DNA of 18,466 nucleotides from Dictyocoela muelleri (Eukaryota > Microsporidia): contig SDVU01000183.1 of the NCBI GenBank assembly GCA_016256075.1, positions 1 to 18,466 on the forward strand, in the 5' to 3' direction. A model generated the notes under the pieces. That model had not been told where the DNA came from, ran no database searches, and saw only the letters and a list, made by a program, of their open reading frames with translations. Shown here one piece after another: positions 9,053-17,730 of the stretch (positions within the stretch are counted from its first letter, which is position 1; the number at the start of each line of letters is the position of its first letter). The translations under genes and the position numbers were made by a program.

Positions 9053-9336
9053 GTTTCACAACGACTATGCCATCTTACTATTTTTTCGAAAATCGCCATC
9101 CGTCAAAGTAAATTACATGACTTTTATTTGAAATAAGCGTAAAATCACGAGTTATTTTGGATATAATAATTACATTTTTTTGGAAACTTACATATATAGT
9201 CGCAAAAAATATGTGAATATTATATCTGAAAATAACTCGTGATTTTTATCTTATTTCTAATAAAAGTCATGTAATTTTTCTCACGGTAGCGATTTTCGAA
9301 AAAAATAGGGGAAGTGGCTAATTCGCTAAAGTTAAC
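9053..9336. mobile_element. Family E MITE, copy 1, with 6 bp flanking direct repeat
   Basis: The inverted arms are about 110 bp. The left arm starts GTTTCACAACGACTATGCC and has CGAAAATCGCCATCCG, AAATTACATGACTTTTATT and AAATCACGAGTTATTTT. The right arm is its reverse complement and ends in GCTAAAGTTAAC. TTTTAT directly flanks both ends (9047-9052 and 9337-9342) and is a plausible target duplication, though low in complexity. It is non-coding. A second copy lies at 10206-10421. The superfamily is not clear. Confidence 0.82.
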
Positions 9337-9342
9337 TTTTAT

Positions 9343-10205
9343 ATAGAAAAAAAGTTCAAATAAATTGAAGTTGAGCGACTCGATCGTGTCATTATGCATG
9401 AAATTCAACATAATTGTAGCTAAAAAAGCATAATATAGTAGATTTAGTAAAAGCCTTGTAGAACATTCTACTTTTAAATACTATTTAAACTAAAGAAACT
9501 TACTTTTATGAAAATAATATAAAATTGAATATAAGCAAAGCTTATTACTGTAGTTGTTTCGAATTATCATACATTTTGCTTGGAGTCATCGTTATCCACA
9601 TAGTTTTTTTTTGTTTATGATTGGACGGTTATTTTACAATCGCAAAAATTTTACGACTGAGTATTTTTTAAAAAAAATATTGTTGACTAAATATACTTTT
9701 ATGATTTCTTTTTTTTGAAATATTGCAAATTTTGTAAAAAAATAAAAGAGAGTTTATTTTACAAAAGATCGCAACACATAAAAGTTGTGAGAAAAATGCT
9801 AATTAAGTGTTGTTATTTCGGTAAAGCGTTAGGATATAAATGGATAAAGAATAAGTAATTTTTATTAATTATGCAAGTTTGTAAAGAATAGAAAATTATT
9901 AATTTATTCATATTCTAGAAAAATAACTTACGTGTTTGATAAATGGGACTATTATAATTAAACAGAAGTTTCTTAACGTTATTCTTTAATGTATAAATTT
10001 AATTTGGTAAATCTTATAACAGTGGAAATACGTAGCTAATAAACCTATTTTGGTACGCAAAATACTAAGTTATTGTATTTTTTTTGTACTTCAGGATCGT
10101 TTAAACATATTTTTTTCTTTAAAAATAATAAATAAGTGTATTTACCAAATTATTAATTATTTTATGAGGTAAAAATTATTTTATTTAATTTTTTTTTTAT
10201 ATAAC
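9343..10205. other. AT-rich spacer between the two family E copies
   Basis: No gene is seen. A weak inverted pair, AATTTGGTAAAT and ATTTACCAAATT (about 10001 and 10140), spaced some 130 bp apart, may be an old MITE but lacks a supporting target duplication. The remainder is homopolymer-rich. Confidence 0.5.
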
Positions 10206-10421
10206 GTTAACTTACTACCCGATTGTCCACCACCTCTATTTTTTCAAAAATCGAGATTCGTAAAAGTAAATTACATATTTTTTATTTAAAATAAGCGTAA
10301 AATCATGAGTTATCTTTTTAAATAATAATTTTACGCTAATTTCAAATAAAAAATATGTAATGTACTCTTACGAATGGCGATTGCCAAAAATATAGGGGTG
10401 GAGGCTAAGTCGTTGTAAAAC
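10206..10421. mobile_element. Family E MITE, copy 2 (216 bp, shortened centre)
   Basis: The left arm has GTTAACTTACTACCCGATTGTCC, matching the right end of copy 1, then the family core AAAATCG, AAGTAAATTACAT and AATAAGCGTAAAATCATGAG. The right arm is the inverted counterpart and ends GGCTAAGTCGTTGTAAAAC. The arms nearly touch at the centre (about 10310-10330), so about 70 bp present in copy 1 is missing. No flanking direct repeat is visible. Confidence 0.82.
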
Positions 10422-11663
10422 AAATTTTCGATTGTAGAAAGTTGATATACACACTGCTTTAAAATCAAGATTTTTCCGATTGAAATCTTCTAGTTATATT
10501 TTAGTTTATGACAAATAAAAAACTTTATTTATTAAAAAATATGTAGCTCAGTCCTTCAGGGACGTTGGGGATTAAAAAAATCAATAATAATATTTTTAAG
10601 ATTTGCAAAAACCTTATCACAGTCACTTTATTAGCTCTAAAATCATGAACAATTTCATAAAATGATTTTTAGAACACTATATATATATATATTATAAATA
10701 GCCCGATATAGATATTTAGATCCATTTTAAAAAGAAACATAGGCCCCTTGTGTTCTAATTTTTCTCACAAGCTCAAACATGAGACATCCAACACTTCCTT
10801 TAATACATAATTATATTATTCAATCTTTTCTGAATGGCACGGGTCGAAATATATAAGCAATAAAGGCAAGTATTTTTTCAAAAATCTTTCATTAACGCCT
10901 CGGAAGTTAAAAAGAGATATCACATTCTCATACACTTTATATTCTTGTCTATATATAAGGTTAAATATTTTTTAAAAAAATATATATACAATCGATTTCT
11001 ATATTTTTTTCCGGTACATATAGGCTTAAAAAAAAATATTTTTTCTTAGAGCCTATCATGTCCCTGTTTCAAAACTACCGATTTTTTTTATATCTAACTC
11101 GATGTTCAATTTTATCTTAACAGTCACTTTTAAACAATAGAGTTTCATATCACGGTTGTATGAATTGTTATAAATTTACTATTGCAAAAGCCTTTTACTG
11201 ATTTAAATTTATTTTCTTATTTTTTATTAATATTTTATTGTATAGACGAACAGATTTAGCGTCTTAAATAAGTGAGTTCGAATTTTTATTTCAAAGACAT
11301 CTGTTCTTATAATAATAAGTTATATATTTTTTTCGAGGATTCAGGGTGGGGCTTTTTCATTTTGATTTTTTTATTTAGAGGTATTAATTTCTATGTTACT
11401 AGTAAAACATTTATCTATATATTATTTCAGAGAATGTAAATGTTATGATTTAGTTTATAGAGTGGTGATGAATTGTTTGTACAAGATGATTTAATAAGTA
11501 TTTATTTTTATTTATATTTCCTTCATGTTTTGTTAAAAACTACATCATTTATTTCGATTTGTTCATTTTTATTCTTCAAAATGATATAATGTCTCATAAT
11601 AAATCATTTTAGAAATGGCGTGTGTATTTTATAACATTACGATCATATTTTCTGTCTCAGTCC
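10422..11663. other. AT-rich region without a recognisable gene
   Basis: An (AT)n run lies at 10677-10692. TCTAAAATCAT and ATGATTTTTAGA form a small hairpin around 10635-10675. About 10870-11125 on the plus strand is stop-free for some 85 codons in one frame (RQVFFQKSFINASEVKKRYH near its start), but it has no early ATG and is dominated by Phe, Ile and Lys, as expected by chance at this composition. Nothing else is recognised. Confidence 0.5.
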
Positions 11664-11941
11664 ATAGAAGTTCTCCACAGCAGGGATTATCCTACGTAGA
11701 GGTTTTTTTGTCTTAGAGGTTTTCCGACGTAGAGATATATTGAAAAAATCGATAATAATTTTTTGTGCGCAAAAAAAAAATTATAATGTTATGATAAATG
11801 TAATATGTAAGTGTGTCTATTATGTTATTGAGGTAACCACTAGGATGTTATCAGAGAATAAGTTAGATATTTAAAACAATTTAAATAATCATAAATTTAA
11901 GTTTTAAGATTAAATATAAAAGACGGTAATCTTTTCTAAAT

Positions 11942-12409
11942 ATGGAAAATTATACGAAGAAGAATAATAACAAAAATAAGAATTTAAATAAAGAAAATTT
12001 AAATGAAAATTTTATTAAAAATAAAAAACATATTTTTAAAATTAATATCCTCGAGACATATTCCCGACAAGAATATGTTAATATAAGGGGAATAATGTAT
12101 GGAATTATCAAAGGAAATTTCGCGGAAATTTCATTGGGTAGATTATTTTAAAAAATGTTAAAAATAAATAAAGCTGCAAATAAGTTCCGCCAAGAAATTA
12201 TAAATGTAATACACACAAAAAACGATAAAAACAGGTCAAGAGCATCTACTGCAGAACAATCGAGAAGTTTACTTTTTCCACACAAAAAAAATTGTAAAAT
12301 TATAATAAATAAATATAAATCCAAAATATGTTTATTGATGTACGAGAAGCGCATGACTTGCAAAAAGAGTGACACTTTTTCGGTTCAACACTTAGAGATA
12401 TTTTATTGA
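11942..12409 (+). pseudogene. Unidentified lysine/asparagine-rich reading frame with one in-frame stop
   Basis: ATG at 11942 opens 69 codons ending in TAA at 12149-12151. The same frame then runs on from ATG 12155 for 84 codons to TGA at 12407-12409, so 155 codons contain just one internal stop. The first third is low complexity (Asn/Lys-rich). From about residue 33 the composition becomes protein-like: KINILETYSRQEYVNIRG, then GNFAEISLGRLF, then after the stop INKAANKFRQEIINVIHTK, SRASTAEQSRSLLFPHKK and KICLLMYEKR. The basic, helix-rich look suggests nucleic acid binding, but I recognise no family. AATAAA occurs after it near 12550. Options are a recently broken gene, two short genes, stop read-through, a sequencing error, or chance. 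It lies inside element F. The minus-strand frame at 12148-12375 is its shadow. Confidence 0.45.
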
Positions 12410-12423
12410 TAATTTTTGTTATG

Positions 12424-12933
12424 CGAAGAGCTGTCAAACACGATCGAAGAGCGATCACAGAAACGAACAGCATAGTACTTTTATCAGTTTGTGAAAATTC
12501 CTTCTATCACATATCTGTATGTCATTTAATCACTGTGAAGTCGCCATTTATAATAAATTTTTAATTCAAATAAACCATGTTCATTTTATTCGAACACATA
12601 AATTAATTTCAATATATTGTAAATTTTTTTTTAAAAACCCTTTAAAATTGTAGTAATGATTTTTTTATTTTTTTTTATTTATTGTTTTTTTTTAATTTTA
12701 AATAAATGCAATGATTATAATAAAAACGAAAACCAAATCAATATCAATTTATTTTTGTTTTCTGATACTCTGATAAATTTTAAATTTAAATAAAAATAAT
12801 TGAGATGATGTTTATTTATTGATGATTATTAGAGATGATTTAGATTATTATATTTTGTATAATTTTTTTTTTTTAAAAAAAAAATCTACAAAAGAATTTT
12901 CCGTCTTCGATCGTATCGCGCTTCGCGCGTGCC
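12424..12933. repeat. Inverted repeat pair with GC-rich right end, possible MITE
   Basis: GCGAAG...ACACGATCGAAGAGCG (12424-12454) is matched in inverted order by CGTCTTCGATCGT...GCGCTTCGC (about 12902-12927). ACGATCGAAGA is exact in both (12440-12450, 12904-12914). The right end (12901-12933) is strikingly GC-rich for this window and contains CGCGCTTCGCGCG, a small perfect stem. Similarity covers only 25-30 bp, and no target duplication is seen. The DNA between is homopolymer-rich and non-coding. Confidence 0.45.
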
Positions 12934-13019
12934 ATTTATATGTGTATAAAAATTATTTCTTAAATACTCCTATTATAAAATTTACTTTATTTTAACTTAG
13001 AAATATTTTGATATACTTT

Positions 13020-13232
13020 TTACAATAAACCTCTAGTCGGAAAACCTCTGGGGACTGTGGTTTCTTCTATAAATTTTATAAATATTTTAGACGCGTCTAA
13101 TAGATGTTTTTTAAATATTAACTTTAATTTTTTGTTTTTTAAGTAATTTATAATATGATCATATTTTTTAACATTTTTTATCCTTTGTAACATGGCTTTG
13201 CTATTAAAAATTTTAAAAAGCATTTTTGACAT
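13020..13232 (-). pseudogene. Unidentified small reading frame running into the end of element F
   Basis: ATG at 13232 opens 70 codons on the minus strand. Residues 1-55 are Lys/Ile-rich but varied (MSKMLFKIFNSKAMLQRIKN, then KKHLLDASKIFIKFIEE). The last 12-15 residues (TTVPRGFPTRGLL) are translated from the repeated end of element F and so are not original to any host protein. It may be a gene fragment whose 3' part was cut off by the insertion of F, but the sequence left of F (below 11664) shows no clear continuation. No family is recognised, and chance is a serious alternative. Confidence 0.25.
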
Positions 13233-14424
13233 ACAAATATTAATTTAGAATTTAGTTTTACGATATTGTAGTAATACGTTAATTAGAAGCATCTACTTTA
13301 TGTAGATAAAAAATTTTGAAAATATGAATATGTATGAATTTTTGCCGGAAATACATGATTTATAAAAAATAGAGTTTTATCATACAATACTGACAAAATT
13401 ACTATCTCTACAAGTCGTATTTTTTATGTATTTTTTAGAATTAAAAAGGCCAGAGAACATTTTTTCGAAATAATTTCCTACATGCATTTTTATTATTAAA
13501 TTATTTAACTAAGATATTACAGTTTACAAAGTTATGCTGTTTTCTTTCTTATTTAAAGTGATTTCATCAGCTGAATTATAAATCCAGACATTATCCTGTT
13601 ATGTAATAAGGTTAGATTCGGCTTAATTAATCATTCTATATCATGAATTTTTTTTAGACATCATTTTTAATTTAAAATTAATTCTTCAAAAAAAACGAAA
13701 TTCCGTAATATTTTGCAAGTGATAGATTCTAAATAATTTTTCAAAAACCATTAAATTTAGAAAAAAAATCATGTAAAGTTTATTGTCTTATTGTTGCTTT
13801 AGCAGATAGTCAGCTTATAGTAAACTAAAAACTAATTTTATCTATTTCAATTTAAAAACAGTTATGTCAAGACCATTCCTTACAATCTTATAAAAGGTTA
13901 CTTCTCATTCTTATTATCGATATAGAATTTTTTAGGGATGTTTTAAATCTCAAGAAATTTTTTTCGCAATTAATTCATATCTTACTCACTAGACGTTTGA
14001 TGTTTTTTTATAGATTTCTAGCACTATTATTCTGGATTATTAATCTTATTCATAGAATAAATTGCCTTTGTATTAATAAAAAAGTGAGATTTATTGATTT
14101 TTGTTTTTATGTATAAATAGCTTTGAAGCTAGGTCACAATAATTTTTTATCTCTAATAAAGAATATCTGTATCACCTGTTATATTCAGTTTTTGCATTTT
14201 GCTGTAAGTAGATAATTTCCGAATTATGTTTTCGGGATGATAATTGCTGATAGAATCTGAATAAATTTGCTTTATTATTGTATAAATTGATGTTTAAGGT
14301 ATTTTGATAGTCTTAAGTTTGGGTTTATGTTTATTATTTTAATTTTATTTTCTCTCAGCTTTTTTTTATCCTTCAAAGTTTTTTTTATTGCTTTTTAGAA
14401 TTTTTAATTCGACATTATTTATAA
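13233..14424. other. AT-rich region, possible decayed coding sequence on the minus strand
   Basis: No transposon end is visible. On the minus strand about 14090-14310 reads almost open for some 75 codons with one stop (NLFRFYQQLSSRKHNSEII, then EIKNYCDLASKLFIHK). That is more protein-like than the surroundings, but I recognise no family and it lacks a clear start. The rest is T-rich with many short homopolymers. Confidence 0.4.
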
Positions 14425-14432
14425 CTATAGTG
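14425..14432. repeat. Left target-site duplication of the hAT-like element
   Basis: CTATAGTG, differing at one base from CTATAGAG at 17723-17730. Confidence 0.65.
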
Positions 14433-15937
14433 CAGTGCTCTTTAACCTTCTTTCCCTACGGCTGGTTACTGTGTAAAAAAATAAGCAGAATTTTTTTATA
14501 TAAAAAAATTCGCGAACGGCAAATTATATACAATCATTTATATATTAAAATTAGACCACATATCTCCTCAAATCGTAAACTGCGAGATTGAATAGTGGAC
14601 AACACTCTTTAATGTAAAAATCATGCATAAGGAGTGTAATTCTGCCGACTTCACTTTAATAAATAAATAAACAGGGTGTACATTATGCGATCAATAATAA
14701 TATAATAAAGCATTTAAATACAGTTGTTCGAGTGTGTATGGCTGATTAGAACTTGTATAATAAGAAAATAAAGCGGAAGAGACACATGTAGCTTTGAGGA
14801 TATTGCGGTGACGTATTTATGTAAAAAGAAGCGAAAATAAAAAACCTGGAACAACCTCTAATTTTTAAAATCCTGTCGAGTCGCTAAAAGTAGAAAATCA
14901 TGTATGCTCTTGTGCTTATCTCAGATTATGAGTGACGTTATACGTGAAAAAAGAGATCCAAAGATCTAAAGACTATGGTAGATAGCAACTCTCCGGTTAT
15001 GCAAGTATGGATGTTGTTATCATCATAATATATATATATCCCGCAAATACTTTGTATTATGAACATTGTGATTTATGAACACAGTCTATTATGAAAAACA
15101 GCGATAATTTATGTCCCCTGAAAAAAATATGTTAAAAATGTTTTTCATTCAGAAAAGAAGGATTTTTTTAGTATGAACAAAAAGTTAGAAAAATAAAAAA
15201 TTTAGTACGAATTTATATTTAATTTTATTTAAAAATACATATTTACACCTCAATTATGAACTTCTACATAGAAAATAAAAGACGAAATGATATGTCATTA
15301 GAAAATAAGCTAGAGTTTCTAGCACAAATAAAAAAGCAAGAAAATAAAAATCAACGATATCTTTCATATAAAATTTAACTTATCTCTTGGTTTTGTTAAT
15401 ACACTTTATAAACTCGATGTGTGCACAATAGATTAAAAGGACTGTAAAACAGTTAGAAACAGTAATTTATACAAAACAGCAATCTTGAGTCAGTTCTCAT
15501 AGAATGTTTCAGCAAAGTTAGACATCGAAGTAAAACAGTGAGTGTAGAGGTAATAAAAAATAAGGCAATCTACTTCGCTGAGAAATAAAACATAAGAAAT
15601 TTCAAGCATTAACAGGTTGGTTATGTTCGTTTCTTAAACGTAATTCAATCAAATATTAATGAATTGTTGGCATGCAAGCTTAGTCGATTCCGAAATTATA
15701 CATATGTTTAGTGATATTCTCCTACAAAAATTTTCTGAATATAATGACCTAAATGTTTTTAATTGTGATGAGTTAGGATTGATGTATGAACAATATTAGA
15801 GAAAAACTTTTACATTGCTGAATAATGATAATGTTAATGGAAAGTTCTCTAAATCGAGACTTACTGATTTATTTGCTGTTAGTCATGCTAGAGAAAAATT
15901 AAAACCTTAAGTGATAGGCAAATTTTAGTACTTGTTA

Positions 15938-16232
15938 TGTAAAACAGCGCACTGGGGACTATCACTGAGAAAAGCATTCGAGATGCCGAGTTCATATTTG
16001 AAAACAACATGTTGAATTACAATGGGAAGTGTTTTTTATAAGATTTTATAATTATTTATATGCTATTTTTAAAGATCATGGACGCAGTCCATGACCTTCA
16101 AAAATAGCATATAGACAATTATAAAATCTTGAAAAAAACACTTCCCATTGTAATTCAACATGTTGTTTTCAAATATGAACTCGGCATCTCGAATGCTCTT
16201 CTCAATGATAGTCCCCAGTGCGCTGTTTTACA
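15938..16232. mobile_element. Element G copy 1: near-perfect 295 bp palindromic MITE inside the Tigger gene
   Basis: Two arms of about 146 bp start TGTAAAACAGCGCACTGGGG on both strands and differ at only about eight positions as counted by eye. The apex is TCATGGAC-GCA-GTCCATGA. TA flanks both ends (15936-15937 and 16233-16234), which would be a Tc1/mariner-type duplication. However, similarity to copy 2 and between the two flanks runs on past the TA (GTACTTGNTATG on the outside), so the true ends may lie 10-20 bp further out. It interrupts the Tigger reading frame just after VIGKF, so it is younger than Tigger. Non-coding. Confidence 0.88.
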
Positions 16233-16244
16233 TACCAGATGCCG

Positions 16245-16529
16245 CTATTATACATAATATTTTTAAATTATAATCTTCAGTTTTAAAAAAAAAAGTTTTG
16301 CCGGAGAAAATAAAATAAAATTATTTCCTATAGACTCTCACCGAAAGAGCTTTGGAAAGTCAGATTCTATATTGACTCTAACTCGCTTTGTTGACATAGG
16401 AAGCGTATTTTTAATAAAAATCTAAGATCTAATACAAGCGATTTTGTATGTTTTACGATTACGATTACCATATAAAATCGCCTATATATGATCATTGCCT
16501 TTATAAAAATTACACGTATTATGTAACTC
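16245..16529. other. Unaligned insert within the Tigger gene
   Basis: This stretch does not translate into Tigger sequence in any frame I tried, apart from perhaps a short LPE-like start near 16304. It holds a hairpin with GCGATTTTGTATG and CATATAAAATCGC arms (about 16438-16482). It is probably the remains of a further insertion, perhaps the lost part of the second G copy. Confidence 0.45.
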
Positions 16530-16606
16530 TACAAGTTTTTTTTCAAATATACTCGGCATCTCGAAATCTCCTCACAGTGAGAATCCCAATTGCGCTGTTT
16601 TCCATA
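16530..16606. mobile_element. Element G copy 2: right-end fragment
   Basis: The segment repeats the right arm of the MITE at 15938-16232 with substitutions: TCAAATATACTCGGCATCTCG, then GCGCTGTTTTCCATACC. The outer flank ACCAAGTAC also matches the outside of copy 1 in inverted form. No left arm is found between 16245 and 16530, so this is a fragment or a very decayed copy. It lies in the Tigger gene between the VIGKF and LLLLDNA blocks. Confidence 0.7.
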
Positions 16607-17589
16607 CCAAGTACATAATTTTAATCACTTAGATGTTTTTAAAATTTAAAATACGATAACTTTCCTAATACTTACAAATACAACAATAAAAGCTCGATAT
16701 AAACGGTATTTTTTGTAGATAGCGAATATCTTGATTTGAAAATGAAAACTCTAAATAGGATTAGATTACTGTTATTGGATAATGCTACGGATCATCCAAA
16801 GGATCTTGTATTAAAAAATGTCGAACTAATTTTTTTGCCATCCAATACCACTCTAATGATACAACCAAATAATCATGGTGTCATTAAAGCTTTAAAAGAA
16901 GGTATCGTCGAAATATATTATCAGTAACTATTCGCAAAATGGAAGAGTTTTCTGATATTATACGAAGAACATTGAAGAAAGATTACTATTTTTGGAGCGA
17001 TGATTTTTATTCATAGAGCATGGGATAAGTTCAACTGAAACAATTGTTCATTGCTTTGATAAAGTCATAAGAAAAATTTGTTTTTTTTCCTTTTGAACTG
17101 CAAAATACTCCTCTCTTTAACGATAATATTCTACAATCTTACGAATAAGAAGTGCCGGCACACCAGGTTATAGATGTTGAAACATCAATGCTTAAAGACC
17201 TTATTTTCCAAAAATTATAATGATAACAAGGCAGTGTAAATAAAATCTAAAGAAGATTTTTTATCCGATAAAAAAGTCATGAATTTAAAACATTAACTCT
17301 ATGTAAAGCTTTTGATAGGTTGATAAAACAGAAAAATTTTTCATTAATAACGATCCGGAAAATCTTCTCTTCGATATAGAATGTTAGAGATGTTATGAAT
17401 ATAAATAAAAGAAAAAGAATTCCTAAATTATAGACTCTTTTAAATGTAAAAATAAATAAGTTTTATTTCAAATATTGCTTTTTCTTCTTAAAAATTAATT
17501 TTTAGGATTCATTAACCTTGTTCAATATTTTTAATTAAGCCATTGAAAAATTTCGGTCCACCTTTGTTCACATTACACAGGATTGACTG

Positions 17590-17612
17590 TATAATATATA
17601 TATATATATTAT
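17590..17612. repeat. TA-rich microsatellite at the Tigger right border
   Basis: A TATAATATATATATATAT-type run follows the Tigger terminus. A similar run lies just outside the left terminus (15027-15039), so Tigger inserted into an existing TA-rich run or the run grew at both copies of its target. Confidence 0.85.
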
Positions 17613-17722
17613 CTGCCGACCGGTAAATTTTTCTCACCGAAACGGCAAAAAAATTCGTCGGACCGGCAAATCTATTCCTACAGACCGACACCGGTCTGCA
17701 TACCGGGTGTTGTCGACCACTG

Positions 17723-17730
17723 CTATAGAG
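17723..17730. repeat. Right target-site duplication of the hAT-like element
   Basis: CTATAGAG, 7 of 8 identical to 14425-14432 and directly adjacent to the terminal CACTG. Confidence 0.65.

Larger units (their letters stand above)
11664..13070. mobile_element. Element F: possible 1.4 kb transposon with inverted, internally repeated ends
   Basis: The left end (11664-11734) and right end (13031-13070) share, in inverted order, ATAGAAG, CCACAG, and a unit close to AGAGGTTTTCCGACGTAGAGG. The left end carries that unit twice (11697-11710 and 11715-11734) and the right end once to twice. Both are followed inward by a TTGT-like motif. No target duplication is clear, so the borders are approximate. 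The interior holds an unidentified reading frame (11942-12409) and a second inverted repeat pair (12424-12933). If F is a real transposon, the reading frame is its own gene or cargo. Alternatively two separate solo ends bracket unrelated sequence. Confidence 0.5.
15256..17220 (+). pseudogene. Tigger transposase (Psq and CENP-B helix-turn-helix, DDE_1), inactive
   Basis: From ATG 15256 the Psq-type helix-turn-helix is readable (KRRNDMSLENKLEFLAQIKK, then NLSLGFVNTLYK). At about 15600-15660 comes the CENP-B-type domain (LTGWLCSFLKRNSIKY). The catalytic core starts with FNCDELGLMYE (first D at 15767-15769), followed by KSRLTDLFAVSHAREKLKP and VIGKF, the block that precedes the MITE insertion. 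After the insertions come RIRLLLLDNATDHP (second D, 16778-16780), LKNVELIFLPSNTTLMIQP and GVIKALKEG. The third catalytic Asp of the family's QPMDQG is Asn here (16871-16873, QPNNHG). The tail has RAWDKF, TETIVHCFDKVIRK. There are several stops and frame changes, and the part between about 16245 and 16710 does not align. The 63-codon open frame at 16736-16927 is one surviving segment of this gene. Dead copy, no neighbouring partner genes. Confidence 0.93.
15040..17589 (+). mobile_element. Tigger (pogo-group) DNA transposon, decayed
   Basis: The right end reads inward CAGTCAATCCTGTGTAATG, close to Tigger termini, and is followed outside by TA. The left end (from about 15040, CCCGCAAATACTTTGTATTATGAAC) is its diverged inverted partner, matching 15 of 21 positions over the AATCCTGTGTAATGTGAACA block. 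Both ends abut TA-rich repeats, so the TA target duplication cannot be fixed to a base. The interior encodes a Tigger transposase on the plus strand. The element sits inside the hAT-like element and was itself hit by a palindromic MITE. Length, about 2.25 kb without the MITE, is normal for Tigger. Confidence 0.85.
14433..17722. mobile_element. hAT-like DNA transposon, non-autonomous, split by a Tigger element
   Basis: The left end starts CAGTGCTCTTTAACC, and the right end read inward starts CAGTGGTCGACAACACC, both of the CAGNG...AAC form common in hAT elements. The adjoining 8-mers CTATAGTG (14425-14432) and CTATAGAG (17723-17730) match at 7 of 8 positions and touch both ends exactly, which fits the 8 bp hAT target duplication. 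Apart from the Tigger insert (15040-17589) the element is about 740 bp with no recognisable hAT transposase. The right 100 bp are rich in ACCGG/CCGG motifs and much richer in GC than the window. The left end is not, so the ends are alike only over the first 15 or so bases. Confidence 0.68.

Noticed and set aside
9220-9411. 63-codon minus-strand frame
   Set aside because: Most of it lies in the right arm of family E copy 1, and no such frame is kept in copy 2.
9990-10158. AATTTGGTAAAT / ATTTACCAAATT inverted pair as a MITE
   Set aside because: Only about 12 bp match in very AT-rich DNA, and there is no target duplication.
10545-10590. tRNA-like string TAGCTCAGTCCTTCAGGGACG
   Set aside because: It recalls a D-arm, but no acceptor stem, anticodon arm or T-arm can be formed around it.
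14388-14591. 67-codon plus-strand frame
   Set aside because: It crosses the border of the hAT-like element at 14433, so it joins unrelated sequences, and its composition is unremarkable.
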